This document shows, piece by piece, positions 61,769 to 64,000 of a stretch of 64,000 bases of DNA. Each line of letters starts with the position of its first letter. Within the stretch, counting starts at the first letter, position 1. Both the position numbers and the translations under genes were made by a program. The stretch is taken from positions 526,501-590,500 of the forward strand of contig JAOTON010001682.1 of the NCBI GenBank assembly GCA_034440635.1, given 5' to 3'. The notes below the pieces were generated by a model. It ran no database searches and was not told the DNA's origin. It was given only the letters and a program-made list of their open reading frames with translations. The stretch comes from Lepas anatifera (lineage: Eukaryota; Arthropoda; Thecostraca; Lepadidae).

Positions 61769-63783
61769 AATTAACCCTCCATTGGGGTTGTCGTTCGGTG
61801 GTGGGTCGGTCTCCGTGACAGTCCCTTGATGACTTTAGTGAGACTCCGACTCCACCAGTCTACTAGGAACAACTTGAACAAAATTTATAAAAAAGTGAAT
61901 GCAGCACGGACTTTTTAACATTCTACCAACTGATTCTATGGCTGAAACAGACCACACTTTGAGGTCAAAATATTCCAGGCTCTCCATATTAGGCGCAAAG
62001 GTACGAAACATGTTTCAATACAGCTGTTAAACCCAGAGTTATCCACGAGCCATGAAAAATCAAATTTTTGTTTCTTAAGGATATACAAATACAAGTCCCA
62101 CTACCAAGCAGACAAACATATCTATCATAAGCGTAGACTGCAAAAGAATTCGCATTTTGTAAATATTTACTTCTGAAGCAAAGGTCCACAACTAGCCCAC
62201 CAGGAATTTCGCAACCATAGACTGTTGGCCAAAACTTTAGACTCCCCTTCTGAAGTCACCATACCGCCCCCATCATCATCCCACCCCAACAGACGTGTAG
62301 CAAACCTACCCGTCCATAACATCCCCAGGTGTCCAGGCTGTCACCTCTAGCGACGTTCGCGACAGCTGATGGCCGTGAGAGACAGCTGGCCCTGAGTAAC
62401 CACTACCGCCCGCACAGGCGTGACCCCTCACCTGCCACTGGGGGCGGAGCAACGCCAATGCTGGTTACAGCGGAGGCTGTAGATGAGCTGAGGTGAGAGA
62501 TGAGCGGAGAGTGAAGCCTGTTCGGTCTGTCAGAGGAGCTTCTAACCTCCAGAATAGCAGCATCAGTGCCACAGTCGCTTCTGGCATCTGCTAACCCGGT
62601 GAAAGTGCAACATAATACTTATATACCACGCACAAATTGGAAGGCTGCTGCTGAAGGGTTGTTAGTCCTTTTTCAGCAGCAGCACAACAGCAGGCCGTCA
62701 GCCCGTAAAACGTCTACGACCAGTTCCCGCGGAGAGGCTACAGTCCTGTGACGTAGGTGCAATGCTGGTCACTGATTGGTGATGCTATCAGTGGGCGTGA
62801 GTGGTAATGTTCGACATGGTCAAGAAAATTTGCAATTACTCCAGTCCAAATCCGAATTTTTCCGCAAAATCCAACCCAGTCCGCAGCAAAGATTATCTGT
62901 CCAAACTAATCCATATCCAGAACCATCCGAATTATCTGGTCAATCCTATAAAATCCCATGCGTTGGTTGGGTATCCATAGATATATCAAATCCCCGACCC
63001 AAGTCAAGATTCTCAGTCTAACACCTTGCGTTTCTGGTCTTGATCCATATACATGTATTTCACTAGGAAAAATACTAACTTATAGGGACATATGGCAGCA
63101 GGAGTCGAACAGAAGCATTCGCCTCTCACCAATTAGAGGTTTTATTTATCAGATCGATACTCGTCGAACTTATGCAATCTGGTTTCTAACCGGCCACATT
63201 TTGAGAGTAAATCTATCGAACTTGTTCATCTTATAAATACAGCCAAATGACATCACGAAGCTGACAAGAGCTAAGCACACACGACCAAAAATCGTCACAA
63301 GAGATGAACAAACATCCGCATCAATCAGCTGCTCCTGTACTCCCAGCTGTCACCCCTCCCCATTTCCCCACCAGCGCGCGCTAGGCTGTCGTCCGCCCAC
63401 CCACGCACCTCCCTCGTGACATGTCACCCGCCCACATGCTCATACATCTAGCCCTGAACAATACCCGCATCATTGCCCGGTAACCGCAGGGATGACTAAT
63501 CCCTTCAGAAAAACTCTGGACAGGGCGGGGGCGGGGGTTTCCAGACCGAGATAAGCCTCAGAATGAGGGATCAGTCCATAGAAGGGATTAAGAGAGAGGG
63601 TGATGTGGCGGGAGCACATGCTGACGCGACGTTCGATGGCTAACCCAAGTCCGTGCTGAAGCTAGCTAACGTATTGATTTGTTTGTGGGAAGAATCGATG
63701 TTAATGGGTTCTTTTAAGGCTTTTCCTTGCGACATCTTAAAAATATCTGCCTCTAAAGTTTTGGAGCGTAGAATCAGACAAAG
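61769..63783. other. No recognised gene; ATCC-rich cryptic simple sequence at 62.84-63.01 kb
   Basis: From about 62837 to 63010, TCC/ATCC words recur at multiples of three bases, giving a stop-poor but meaningless frame. Similar ATCC/GGATTGG-rich patches lie at 52.8-53.1 and 55.33-55.45 kb. Confidence 0.5.
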
Positions 63784-63929
63784 GATGCATTTCTTATCCA
63801 AGTTTATATAAGAAAGTGCCAGTTAAATGTCTCTGCTTTCAAGTTCAGAAATAAATGCTGCATTAAATATCCAAACTAATATAAGAAAGTCCAGTTTATC
63901 TCGCTTTCAAAGTTCAAAATGAATGGCTC
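63784..63929. repeat. Two-copy tandem repeat, period 73 bp
   Basis: TGCATT at 63786 and 63859 and TATAAGAAAGT at 63807 and 63880 both give a period of 73 bp. The copies are roughly 75-80% identical. It may continue beyond the window. Confidence 0.8.
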
Positions 63930-64000
63930 AACATTCTCACAAATCCACTCTCCGCATTCATCAGAACTCAGTAACGAACCCCCGTCGTTCAAACTTCCAT

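Overview
This window looks like a piece of an animal nuclear genome, most likely a marine invertebrate of the mollusc or other spiralian type; the exact taxon cannot be fixed from the sequence. The reasons are one clear spliced exon of an animal ubiquitin-protease-family gene (USP53/USP54), tRNA-headed SINEs, many short hAT-type MITEs, microsatellites, no prokaryotic gene organisation, and CpG dinucleotides that are common rather than depleted. Almost all open reading frames are chance frames or run through repeats. Only one exon can be named with confidence, so most of the 64 kb is probably intronic or intergenic.

Layout. 1-9 kb: unassigned sequence with a SINE carrying perfect 15-bp target duplications (2218-2395), a 171-bp near-perfect hairpin (7615-7785) and a first MITE (7350-7491). 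9-15 kb: four more MITEs, including one with perfect ends and a perfect 8-bp target duplication (13968-14222), and a possible unnamed exon (11102-11188). 15-31 kb: mostly unique sequence with tandem repeats (21541-21884, 23484-23723), a purine tract and a cluster of CRE (TGACGTCA) sites near 29.1 kb. 31-35 kb: more MITEs, one of which runs straight into a 21-bp minisatellite built from its own terminal repeat. 35.5-35.9 kb, minus strand: a 93-nt USP53/54 exon with good splice sites and, 271 bp downstream in the gene's direction, a decayed second copy of its 3' half. 36-53 kb: two more SINEs and six MITEs, one with a perfect 8-bp target duplication, and a cruciform-prone palindrome cluster (52.8-52.95 kb). 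53-64 kb: a GA/GAGT microsatellite, two hairpins at 57.2-57.4 kb, a 1.14-kb segment between TTAA sites packed with AGGTCA half-sites (59.26-60.40 kb), a second SINE type (61.56 kb) and a 73-bp tandem duplication at the end.

Function. Only the USP53/54 exon can be tied to a cellular role. Its neighbouring exons (the catalytic-Cys box upstream, the conserved acidic/ECF segment downstream) were not found by eye, so either the introns on both sides are very large or this exon is isolated. The rest is best read as a record of non-autonomous transposition (hAT MITEs, tRNA-SINEs, one possible TTAA element) and tandem-repeat growth. No CRISPR array, rRNA, intact tRNA gene, virus or toxin gene was recognised. 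All counts and alignments were made by eye.
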